A stretch of 5,715 nt of DNA from Bacillota bacterium. GTDB lineage: Bacteria > Bacillota > Bacilli > Tumebacillales > Effusibacillaceae. The stretch covers positions 1 to 5,715 of the forward strand of contig JAGVBM010000103.1 in assembly GCA_020059765.1 (NCBI GenBank). The letters are read 5' to 3'. Each line of letters begins with the position of its first letter. Within the stretch, counting starts at the first letter, position 1. A program made the translations under genes and the position numbers. The notes beneath the pieces were generated by a model. That model did not search any database, had not been told where the DNA came from, and was given only the letters and a program-made list of their open reading frames with translations. Shown here in pieces: positions 1 to 5,436 of the stretch.

Positions 1-8
1 ACTCGTTT

Positions 9-25
9 TATGATATGTTTATGAT
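9..25 (+). promoter_or_regulatory. Possible -10 elements before the thioesterase gene
   Basis: The hexamer TATGAT occurs twice, at 9-14 and 20-25, in an AT-rich stretch 45-60 bases before the thioesterase start. Either could be a sigma-A -10 element. The matching -35 position would lie at or beyond the left window edge, so the call rests on half a promoter. No upstream gene end is visible in bases 1-69. Confidence 0.2.
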
Positions 26-69
26 AACAGCAGCCGATTCACAAAATATTCCACTAGGGAGAATGAAAC

Positions 70-522
70 ATGAACGGTTCCCATAAATCGATCGATCCGA
101 ATCTGTTTCAAAAAGCGGTAGGCGCAATGGCCAGCGGCGATATGATGTCCCTTGTCAAACTGCTGCCGATTCAGCGTGAGACCCAGGATAACTGGCATGT
201 CATGTCGCTGCCGCTGATGCCGATTTTCATGAATCCTCTCGGTATTGTCCATGGGGGAATTACTGCCGTTATGCTCGATTCGGCGATGGGCTGGAGCATT
301 GCGGAAGTGACGGGCAAACAGGTGGTGACGCTGCAGATGAACGTCAATTACATTGCCCCCGGCAAGGGAAAAACCTTGAAAGTGTTTGCCCGTCCGACCC
401 ATACCGGCAAATCGACGGCTGTGGCGGAAGCTTACATGGAAAATGAAAACGGGGTGCGGATCGCACAGAGCACCGGCACATTTTTCTACACGGGGGAACC
501 GGCGATCCGCTTTGATGAGTGA
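70..522 (+). CDS. PaaI family hotdog-fold thioesterase
   Basis: This 150-residue protein is probably a cytoplasmic acyl-CoA thioesterase that hydrolyses a CoA thioester to free acid and CoA. The substrate cannot be told from sequence; phenylacetyl-type or medium-chain acyl-CoAs are typical of the family. The hotdog signature is clear: N55-P-L-G-I-V-H61-G62-G63 followed by D70 on the central helix (MLDSAMGW), matching the N-x-x-G-x-x-H-G-G plus acidic-residue pattern of PaaI/YdiI-like enzymes. The second half (about 86-140) supplies the expected beta strands, including NVNYIAPGKGK and the closing AQSTGTFFY strand. Length is normal for a single-domain enzyme that works as a dimer or tetramer. 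The ATG follows an AGGGAGA ribosome site (56-62) at 7-nt spacing. The gene stands alone and converges with floT. It lies beside no phenylacetate pathway gene, so the name paaI itself is not justified. Confidence 0.9.
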   Translation: MNGSHKSIDPNLFQKAVGAMASGDMMSLVKLLPIQRETQDNWHVMSLPLMPIFMNPLGIVHGGITAVMLDSAMGWSIAEVTGKQVVTLQMNVNYIAPGKGKTLKVFARPTHTGKSTAVAEAYMENENGVRIAQSTGTFFYTGEPAIRFDE

Positions 523-529
523 TGGTACG

Positions 530-566
530 CATTCATCCCTTGCCACCTCGTTGGTGGATGCGAATG
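530..566. terminator. Hairpin between convergent thioesterase and floT genes
   Basis: The 44-bp gap between the two convergent stops holds an imperfect inverted repeat. CATTC (530-534) pairs with GAATG (562-566). Inside it, CCACC (543-547) pairs with GGTGG (553-557) around a TCGTT loop; ATCC (535-538) with GGAT (556-559) is an alternative pairing. A T/C-rich run follows on the + side from 568, inside the floT coding end. It could end both transcripts, but there is no clean U-tract on either strand and the stem has bulges, so this is a tentative bidirectional terminator. Confidence 0.4.
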
Positions 567-2036
567 TCACCTTTCTTCTTCTGTTCTCGCCTTTTTCTGT
601 GTCAATCCCTGCACCAACTGTTCAAAGTCGATCCCCGACACGTTCTTCAGCATGTCCGGAGCCGTCGCCATTAAGGACGTAACATAATTGCTGACGCGGG
701 CGGCACCTTCCCCGTGGCCGGTATCGACGACCGTCAGCTTGTCAATGGATTTCAGAGGTTCGGCAACCTTCCCGGCCAATTCGGGCAGCATCTTGACGAT
801 AATGTCGAGTACCGCCGCTTCACCAAACTTTTGGAAAGCTTCGGCCAATTTTTCTTTCGCTTCCGCTTCCGCCAACCCGCGCAGTCGAATCACTTCCGCC
901 TCGGCTGTACCCTTGGCCCGCTCCGCTTCGGCGATTGCCATCCCTTCCAACCTTTTCTGTTCCGCGTTCGCTTTCGCTTCCGCCTCGATCTTGTACTGCA
1001 TGGCGTCCGCTTCCCGCATCCGCCGCGCTTTATCCGCTTCCGCCGCTTGCTCGACCGCGTATCGATCCGCGTCCGCTTTCTTTTTCACTTCTGCGTCGTA
1101 CTGTTTCTGACGTCGGACAATCTCTTTTTCCTGCAGATCAATTTCTTTTTCTTTGCGGACCAATTCGACCTTCATCTGTTCCTCGACAACCGTCTGCTTG
1201 GCTCTTGCTTCCTGGATGTGGTACGCCTGATCCGCTTCCGCCTTCGCCATATCTTGATCTTTCTTGAAAGACGCCACCTTCAATTCTTTTTCCTTGCTGG
1301 CCTCCGCAATGTTGGTATCCCGCAGCAATTCCGCTTTCTGTCCTTCTTCCTCCGCCCGTGCTTTCTGGATTCGCGCATCGCGAACCGCTTCCGCTTCGGC
1401 AATTTCCGCGTCCCGTTTCACCGCCGCGATTCTCGGCTTGCCGAGAGCGTCCAGATAACCGTGTTTGTCACGAACATCCTTGATGGTAAAGGATACAATT
1501 TGCAGCCCCATTTTCTTCAAGTCCTTGGCTGCCACTCCCTGCACTTCCTGGGCAAATTTGTCCCGGTTGCGGTAGACTTCTTCGACTGTCATCATCCCGA
1601 GGATGGCCCGCAAATGACCTTCCAGGACCTCCTGCGCTTCGCTTTTCAATGCCTCGGTCGGCTTGCCCATGAACTGTTCGGCTGCAGTCGCCACATCCTC
1701 CACTGCACCGCCGATTTTGATAATCGCCACCCCGTCAGCCATCACAGGTACCCCTTGCTCCGTATAGACTTCCGGTGTGGATACATCCAGCTTGTGGGAT
1801 AACAAAGACAGAAATTCCGCCTGTTGAAAAATCGGCCAGATAAAGGCGCCGCCGCCCCGAACAATCTTGATTCTGCGGCCGGAATCGTCCGTCGCCACAT
1901 TTTGGCGCCCTAAAAAAGAACCTGTCACAATCATCGCTTCATCCGGCCCTACTGTTTTGTAGCGCGTCCAAAAAGCCAACCCCAATACGACTATGACGCC
2001 AATGACAAGCCCTGGTATCAATAAAAAATCAGTCAT
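567..2036 (-). CDS. floT: Flotillin FloT (SPFH/band 7 membrane scaffold)
   Basis: This 489-residue protein is a flotillin, an oligomeric inner-leaflet scaffold of bacterial functional membrane microdomains; in Bacillus it affects membrane fluidity, protease and kinase assembly and secretion. Residues about 4-23 (from FLLIPGLVIG) form an N-terminal membrane-inserting hydrophobic segment. An SPFH/band 7 domain follows (about 25-190), including the KIVRGGGAFIWP and VPVMADGVA stretches. A long charged coiled coil (about 205-405) carries the Glu-Ala repeats typical of flotillins (AEAE, EAEAKANAE, GTAEAEVIRLRG). A C-terminal region (about 405-489) completes it. B. subtilis FloT is similar in size (about 509). 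The ATG at 2036 is preferred because AAAGGGGGA (2046-2054) lies 9 nt before it. An upstream in-frame ATG at 2078 would add 14 non-hydrophobic residues, has no such site and would overlap the NfeD gene. The gene is second in an operon with that NfeD-like gene. Confidence 0.95.
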   Translation of the reverse strand: MTDFLLIPGLVIGVIVVLGLAFWTRYKTVGPDEAMIVTGSFLGRQNVATDDSGRRIKIVRGGGAFIWPIFQQAEFLSLLSHKLDVSTPEVYTEQGVPVMADGVAIIKIGGAVEDVATAAEQFMGKPTEALKSEAQEVLEGHLRAILGMMTVEEVYRNRDKFAQEVQGVAAKDLKKMGLQIVSFTIKDVRDKHGYLDALGKPRIAAVKRDAEIAEAEAVRDARIQKARAEEEGQKAELLRDTNIAEASKEKELKVASFKKDQDMAKAEADQAYHIQEARAKQTVVEEQMKVELVRKEKEIDLQEKEIVRRQKQYDAEVKKKADADRYAVEQAAEADKARRMREADAMQYKIEAEAKANAEQKRLEGMAIAEAERAKGTAEAEVIRLRGLAEAEAKEKLAEAFQKFGEAAVLDIIVKMLPELAGKVAEPLKSIDKLTVVDTGHGEGAARVSNYVTSLMATAPDMLKNVSGIDFEQLVQGLTQKKARTEEER

Positions 2037-2045
2037 CTGCTCAAA

Positions 2046-2054
2046 TCCCCCTTT
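2046..2054 (-). promoter_or_regulatory. floT ribosome binding site overlapping the NfeD stop codon
   Basis: On the minus strand the NfeD gene's TAA stop (2053-2055) runs straight into AAGGGGGA, which sits 9 nt before the floT ATG at 2036. A ribosome finishing the first gene would release on top of the floT binding site, which suggests coupled translation. The site also decides the floT start. Confidence 0.75.
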
Positions 2055-2574
2055 ATTTGGTTTCAAAACGGGAAACATACAAGGTGCCTTCTTTCACCTC
2101 CACTACCACCACCCGGGTTCCCGTCTGAATCTCTACTCCCTCAAAGCTGGCCGCAATCTGATTGGTATTGCCGGCTCCCGCTTTGATCAGCACTTCACCG
2201 TAACCCCGTTCCGGGATGGTCACCGTCACTTCGCCAATTTTCCCGGAAAAATCGGCCATCGAATAGCCGATGGAGTTCTCGCTGTTCTTGACCGGCTTAA
2301 CATACGCAAAATAAATCAACGCTGAGAGAAGAACGGCAATCAACAGGGAAACCGTCAGAACGACAAAAGCCCCCCATGCCGTGTACTTGCTCAAGAGAAT
2401 TCCCGCACCGCCGAAACCGGTGATCCCTGTCGCCACAACCATCGGATCCAAATAATCAACCGAGAGGAAATCCAGCATTCCGTCTAGGGCTTGGCTGATC
2501 AAGTCTCCCAGAATGACCGTCACCACCGCAAACATAATGCCGAATGCGAACGCACCCCAAAAAAGTTCCAGCAT
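2053..2574 (-). CDS. NfeD-like membrane protein (YuaF type)
   Basis: This 173-residue protein matches the short NfeD class (B. subtilis YuaF, 174 residues), membrane partners encoded next to flotillin/stomatin genes. There are three likely membrane segments: about 5-26 (FWGAFAFGIMFAVV), 44-62 (a Gly-rich GITGFGGAGILL stretch) and 67-92 (FVVLTVSLLIAVLL). A soluble beta-rich domain of about 105-173 follows and should be the OB-fold typical of NfeD C-termini (GKIGEVTVTIPERGYGEV, then the TGTRVVVVEVKEGTLYV end). The serine-protease domain of long NfeD/ClpP-like proteins is absent. The start at 2574 is preferred: AGGGAGG (2581-2587) is 6 nt upstream and the protein then begins at the first membrane helix. 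An upstream ATG at 2613 lies only a few bases after the predicted transcription start. Known YuaF co-localises partly with flotillin, and the gene pairing implies the same here. Confidence 0.88.
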   Translation of the reverse strand: MLELFWGAFAFGIMFAVVTVILGDLISQALDGMLDFLSVDYLDPMVVATGITGFGGAGILLSKYTAWGAFVVLTVSLLIAVLLSALIYFAYVKPVKNSENSIGYSMADFSGKIGEVTVTIPERGYGEVLIKAGAGNTNQIAASFEGVEIQTGTRVVVVEVKEGTLYVSRFETK

Positions 2575-2580
2575 GCGATC

Positions 2581-2587
2581 CCTCCCT
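2581..2587 (-). promoter_or_regulatory. Ribosome binding site setting the NfeD start
   Basis: AGGGAGG on the minus strand, 6 nt before the ATG at 2574, is a near-perfect anti-16S match. It favours this start over the in-frame ATG 39 bases upstream. Confidence 0.8.
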
Positions 2588-2624
2588 GTGCGCGAATGTA
2601 TATTTGTACTCAATTCATAATTTT

Positions 2625-2652
2625 ACTATATCGCAAAATCCCTTTCTGTCAT
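2625..2652 (-). promoter_or_regulatory. Predicted sigma-A promoter of the NfeD-floT operon
   Basis: Read on the minus strand, ATGACA (2647-2652, five of six to TTGACA) is followed after 16 nt by TATAGT (2625-2630, five of six to TATAAT). Transcription would start near 2618, giving a leader of about 44 bases before the NfeD ATG. The -35 begins only 16 bp after the LysR gene's stop. The homologous B. subtilis operon is known as a sigma-W target, but no TGAAAC-N16-CGTA pair is present here. Confidence 0.55.
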
Positions 2653-2668
2653 GCTGGAAAATTTCAAC

Positions 2669-3565
2669 TCACCTTTCTACCTGATAGACTTCCAAATGTT
2701 TCAAAAACGACTCAAACAAGGGGGAGCGGTACTTGTCTTTATGAAAAATCACATAAAGTTCCCTCGTCATCGTTACCCCCGTCAGCTTGATCCGGACCAG
2801 CTTGCCTGACTGCAGTTCTTCCTGCACCGCAAGTTTTGAAACAAACGCAATGCCGATATCGGCTTCCACCGCTTTTTTAATGGCTTCCGTATTGTTCAAG
2901 ACGTGATCAATCCGGCAAGTCACTTGGTGCTGACGCAGCGCGTTTTCGACGATCCCTCGCGTGCCGCTGCCCACTTCCCGTTGAATCAGGGGCTCCTGCG
3001 AGACTTCGTCCGGCATCACCGTTTGTTTGCCTTCTCTGACCCAATGATGATTGGGTGAACAGATCAGATACAATTCATCCCGGAATAATGTTTCCACCCG
3101 AATATCCCCCGACCGCACAATCCCTTCCACCAATCCGAGATCGATTTGGTTATCCGACACCATTCGTTCGATCACGCTCGTATTGTCAATCGTAAAACTG
3201 GTCTCGACGGATGCATGTTTCTTCTGAAATTCCCCGACAATTTTCGGCAGAAGATAGATTCCAATGGTCGTACTCGCCCCCAGCCGCAGTCTGCCCTGTT
3301 CCATGTTGGAAAAATCTCGGATCGTATGGTTCGCTTCCTCAACCAACTCGAGAATTCGTTTGCCGTATGTATGCAGGACTTCACCAACATCGGTCAATAT
3401 CAACTTTTTGTTGAGACGGTCAAACAGTTTCACTTCCAACTGCTCTTCCAACTCTGCAATCGTCTGACTGACCGCCGGTTGTGTCATAAACAACTGCCTG
3501 GCTGTTTCGGACATGCTTTTGGTGTTCGCCACATGGGTAAAGATTTGCAGCTGCCGCAGATTCAC
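2669..3565 (-). CDS. LysR-family transcriptional regulator (CysL/YeiE type)
   Basis: This 298-residue cytoplasmic DNA-binding regulator has normal LysR-family length. The winged helix-turn-helix is at about 1-60: LRQLQIFTHVANTKSMSETARQ, then the recognition helix TQPAVSQTIAELE and the conserved LFDR. A linker helix (about 65-90) leads to the two-lobed effector-binding domain (about 91-298). GASTTIGIYLLP (96-107), REVGSGTRG (196-204) and LNNTEAIKKAV (223-233) line the expected anion-binding cleft and are the pattern seen in CysL, YeiE and related sulfur or CO2-metabolism regulators. The start is a GTG with GGGAGGG (3573-3579) 7 nt upstream. It is divergent from the YeiH-type transporter gene, which is its most likely target, and a dyad just upstream of its own ribosome site suggests autoregulation. 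The effector is not identifiable; a sulfur oxyanion such as sulfite would fit by analogy with YeiE. No terminator is visible before the downstream NfeD gene. Confidence 0.93.
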   Translation of the reverse strand: MNLRQLQIFTHVANTKSMSETARQLFMTQPAVSQTIAELEEQLEVKLFDRLNKKLILTDVGEVLHTYGKRILELVEEANHTIRDFSNMEQGRLRLGASTTIGIYLLPKIVGEFQKKHASVETSFTIDNTSVIERMVSDNQIDLGLVEGIVRSGDIRVETLFRDELYLICSPNHHWVREGKQTVMPDEVSQEPLIQREVGSGTRGIVENALRQHQVTCRIDHVLNNTEAIKKAVEADIGIAFVSKLAVQEELQSGKLVRIKLTGVTMTRELYVIFHKDKYRSPLFESFLKHLEVYQVER

Positions 3566-3578
3566 GATGCGACCCTCC

Positions 3579-3596
3579 CATAAGTTGAATCTTATG
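3579..3596. promoter_or_regulatory. Candidate LysR operator, CATAAG-N6-CTTATG
   Basis: CATAAG (3579-3584) and CTTATG (3591-3596) form a perfect 6+6 inverted repeat with a 6-nt spacer. Its centre (3587.5) is about 65 bp upstream of the transcription start predicted for the YeiH gene (about 3653), the usual place for the high-affinity LysR recognition site. It is T-N12-A rather than the textbook T-N11-A. A further partial half-site, TCATA at 3609-3613, puts a second CATA 31 bp (about three helical turns) from the first, as expected for a tetramer contacting one face. The dyad touches the regulator's own ribosome site. Confidence 0.5.
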
Positions 3597-3615
3597 ACCT
3601 ATATAGTATCATATT

Positions 3616-3645
3616 ATTTTACTAATCATCGATTCGGCTTTACAA
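3616..3645 (-). promoter_or_regulatory. Possible promoter of the LysR gene
   Basis: On the minus strand TTGTAA (3640-3645) precedes TAAAAT (3616-3621) with an 18-nt spacer. Transcription would start near 3609, about 44 bases before the GTG. The -35 match is only four of six, and other AT-rich -10 candidates exist in the same stretch, so the exact hexamers are uncertain. Confidence 0.3.
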
Positions 3646-3646
3646 T
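3618..3646 (+). promoter_or_regulatory. Predicted sigma-A promoter of the YeiH-family gene
   Basis: TTTACT (3618-3623, four of six) and TACAAT (3641-3646, five of six) are separated by 17 nt. The start would be near 3653, with a leader of about 45 bases to the GTG codon. The weak -35 is typical of promoters that need a LysR-type activator, and the dyad at 3579-3596 is placed for that. Confidence 0.45.
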
Positions 3647-3684
3647 GGAAATGAGAGTTTAAATAAATAAAAAATAGATGATAT

Positions 3685-3691
3685 GGAGAGG
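3685..3691 (+). promoter_or_regulatory. Ribosome binding site setting a GTG start for the YeiH-family gene
   Basis: GGAGAGG lies 6 nt before GTG at 3698. The only upstream in-frame ATG (3683-3685) shares its G with this site and has only an A/T-rich stretch before it, with no ribosome site of its own. The GTG is therefore the likely initiator. Confidence 0.75.
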
Positions 3692-3697
3692 TTATCT

Positions 3698-4714
3698 GTG
3701 GAACAAGCAATTCAATTTGTTAAAAAAGTTACTCCCGGTTTATTGCTCGTCGGAATGATTGCTTGGCTGTCCATGCAAATCCAACATCTCGATGTCGTCC
3801 AAAACATGCACTTCAGTTCGCTGATCATTGCTATTTTGTTGGGAATGCTGGTCAAAAATCTGTTTCGGGTTCCTCCCTCGCTTGACGTCGGCATCCATTT
3901 CGCAGTAAAAAAAGTCTTGCGGCTGGCGATTATCCTGTTGGGGTTCCAATTAAGCCTTGGCGAAATTGGCCGGATTGGCGGAAAAGGTTTCCTGCTGGTC
4001 ACGGTCGTAACGGCGGCCACTCTCATCTTTACCATGTGGATTGGAAAAAAACTGGGGCTGGATCGCGACTTGTCTGTGCTGATCGGTACGGGTTCATCCA
4101 TTTGCGGAGCTTCCGCAGTGGCAGCCGTGGCGCCTGTCATTGACGCCAAAGAGAGAGACACTTCATTTGCCATTGCAACCGTTACATTATTTGGTACAAT
4201 TGCTATGTTTTTGTATCCGATTGTATTCCGCATCTTTCAACTGCCGGATCTTTTGTACGCCGTCTGGGCAGGTTCCTCGATTCACGAGGTGGGGCAGGTG
4301 GTTGCAGCCGGTTTTGCGGCAGGCGAAGGTGCGGGCCAATTCGCGACGTTGATCAAGCTGACCCGCGTACTGTTGATTATTCCTGCAGCTATCCTGTTGG
4401 GAGCCGCACAAATGAAACGGCCGCAGACCGATGCCGACCCCCGCAGCATTCGCCGGATTGCGATCCCTTGGTTTGTTTTTGGTTTCTTGGCGGTCGTCCT
4501 GATCAACTCGCTCCCTTTGCTGCCAAAACCGATCACCCAAACGATGGTTTCCGTTGACTCCTTTCTGCTGACGATCGCCATGGCGGGCATGGGATTAGAA
4601 ACCAGCTTCAAGAACATGAAAACGGTCGGTATGAAACCTTTTTACGCCGGACTTTTGACAACCCTGTTCATTGCTATTTTCGGATTCGTCATATCCGCCC
4701 TCCTGTTTGCCTAG
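3698..4714 (+). CDS. yeiH: YeiH family (UPF0324) putative sulfate exporter
   Basis: This 338-residue polytopic inner-membrane protein belongs to the YeiH/UPF0324 family (Pfam Cons_hypoth698). Members are often annotated 'putative sulfate exporter' because of TauZ-type genes linked to sulfonate degradation; transport has not been firmly shown for most. About ten hydrophobic segments span residues 15 to 337. Family motifs are present: LRLAIILLGFQLSL (about 74-87), the Gly/Ser-rich GTGSSICGASAVAAVAP (131-146), WAGSSIHEVGQVVAAG (190-205), KLTRVLLIIP (220-229) and AMAGMGLETS (294-303). The symmetric glycine-rich elements suggest an inverted-repeat transporter fold. Numbering uses the GTG at 3698; a frame five residues longer begins at ATG 3683. 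Length is normal for the family. It is transcribed away from a CysL/YeiE-type LysR gene, the arrangement of E. coli yeiE-yeiH, so control by that regulator is likely. The symbol is a family name; the substrate is not proven. Confidence 0.92.
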   Translation: MEQAIQFVKKVTPGLLLVGMIAWLSMQIQHLDVVQNMHFSSLIIAILLGMLVKNLFRVPPSLDVGIHFAVKKVLRLAIILLGFQLSLGEIGRIGGKGFLLVTVVTAATLIFTMWIGKKLGLDRDLSVLIGTGSSICGASAVAAVAPVIDAKERDTSFAIATVTLFGTIAMFLYPIVFRIFQLPDLLYAVWAGSSIHEVGQVVAAGFAAGEGAGQFATLIKLTRVLLIIPAAILLGAAQMKRPQTDADPRSIRRIAIPWFVFGFLAVVLINSLPLLPKPITQTMVSVDSFLLTIAMAGMGLETSFKNMKTVGMKPFYAGLLTTLFIAIFGFVISALLFA

Positions 4715-4720
4715 TTTCCC

Positions 4721-4749
4721 CAGGTCCACTCCACATGCGAGTGGGCCTG
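4721..4749. terminator. Hairpin between convergent yeiH and glycosylase genes
   Basis: CAGGTCCACTC (4721-4731) pairs with GAGTGGGCCTG (4739-4749) over 11 positions, with one G-U wobble in the + transcript and a 7-nt loop (4732-4738). It begins 6 bases after the yeiH stop and ends 12 bases before the glycosylase stop, where a bidirectional terminator is expected. A second small stem (ATGC 4750-4753 with GCAT 4759-4762) follows. Neither strand has a proper U-tract, so it may act as an RNA 3'-end stabiliser or pausing hairpin rather than a canonical intrinsic terminator. Confidence 0.5.
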
Positions 4750-4761
4750 ATGCTTGTTGCA

Positions 4762-5421
4762 TTATCTCTCTTCGTTAAGCGGAAGTTCCGCGTACCCGTC
4801 CACATATCCCCGGTTGATCGCTTCCCACAGATACAGGGACGCGAGGGTTCTGTAAGGTGACCAATTATCCCCCAGCCCAACAAGTTCGATCTTTTTCCCT
4901 GCGGATTGTTGACCATACAGCCAATTGGCCGCCCTTTGCAATCCGGCATCTCCCAATGACAAAATGTCCAGGCGTCCCAAGGAAAACACCAAAAACATTT
5001 CTGCCGTCCATTGTCCAACGCCCTTCACTTGTCTTAAACTGCGAATCACATCCTCATCGGCCTGTTCCCGCAATCGGGACAACTCCAATTGGCCGTTTCC
5101 GACTTTGCTGCTCAAGTCTTTGACATAAGCGATTTTTGCCTTTGACAAGCCCGCTGTCCGCAACCGTTCATCGGACGTGGATAAAATAGCATCCGGCGTG
5201 ATTACTCCGCACAAATCCACCGTTCGGTTCCAGATCGTTGCTGCCGCCTTCACCGATAACTGTTGTCCGATCACACTCCGAACAAGAGATCCGAAATCAT
5301 CGTCCCGCAAATCGAGGGTCAGATCCCCGATGGCCGTGATCAATCGGCCCAAAAGGGGATCGTTGCGGGAGAGAGTCTGCACTTCCGGGCTGTCGGTCTG
5401 GATTATCAATTGTCTAGTCAT
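4762..5421 (-). CDS. DNA-3-methyladenine glycosylase II, AlkA-like (HhH-GPD)
   Basis: This 219-residue base-excision repair enzyme should cut the N-glycosidic bond of alkylated bases such as 3-methyladenine, acting on chromosomal DNA. The HhH-GPD fold is clear: FGSLVRSVIGQQLSVKAA (43-60) is the first conserved helix. LRQVKGVGQWTAEMFL (129-144) is the helix-hairpin-helix that grips the DNA backbone, with W138 in the conserved tryptophan position. The Gly/Pro-Asp region ends in GDAGLQRA, with D158 as the likely catalytic aspartate. WSPYRTLASLYLW (187-199) is the family's C-terminal signature. It lacks the extra N-terminal domain of the 282-residue E. coli AlkA, as do many short bacterial homologues, and no FeS-cluster cysteines are seen, which argues against MutY/Nth. 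AGGGAGG (5428-5434) lies 6 nt before the ATG. The gene starts 15 bp after the MFS stop and is probably co-transcribed with it. No ada-type regulator gene is visible nearby. Confidence 0.9.
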   Translation of the reverse strand: MTRQLIIQTDSPEVQTLSRNDPLLGRLITAIGDLTLDLRDDDFGSLVRSVIGQQLSVKAAATIWNRTVDLCGVITPDAILSTSDERLRTAGLSKAKIAYVKDLSSKVGNGQLELSRLREQADEDVIRSLRQVKGVGQWTAEMFLVFSLGRLDILSLGDAGLQRAANWLYGQQSAGKKIELVGLGDNWSPYRTLASLYLWEAINRGYVDGYAELPLNEER

Positions 5422-5436
5422 GACGGTCCTCCCTGA

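Noticed and set aside
19..570. A 183-codon minus-strand frame covering the thioesterase gene
   Set aside because: It is antisense to a gene with a clear hotdog signature, shows no recognisable domain and has His/Arg-rich composition typical of a shadow frame.
1300..1460. Recurring Ala/Glu codon patterns in floT as a possible DNA repeat array
   Set aside because: The similarity comes from the heptad-like Glu-Ala protein repeats; the DNA units vary in length and sequence and are not tandem copies.
714..1802. A 362-codon open frame on the + strand opposite floT, plus several shorter ones
   Set aside because: It is the mirror of the Glu/Ala/Lys-rich flotillin coiled coil: the translation is dominated by Phe, Arg and Leu from reversed GAA, GCG and AAG codons, has no ribosome site and resembles no family. 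The flotillin call is unambiguous.
2037..2078. Extended N-terminus of FloT from ATG 2078
   Set aside because: It would overlap the NfeD coding end by 26 bp and has no suitable ribosome site, while the ATG at 2036 has a clear one.
2575..2613. Extended N-terminus of the NfeD-like protein from ATG 2613
   Set aside because: The extra 13 residues are polar, lie before the membrane helix and lack a ribosome site, and the ATG would be within a few bases of the predicted transcript start.
2640..2668. A sigma-W promoter before the NfeD gene, suggested by TTGAAA on the minus strand around 2662-2667
   Set aside because: No CGTA-like -10 element lies 16-17 nt downstream; the sequence there is AAGGGA. 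The ATGACA/TATAGT pair fits better.
4187..4617. Minus-strand open frames opposite the yeiH gene
   Set aside because: They are antisense to well-conserved YeiH motifs, have no ribosome sites and no domain resemblance.
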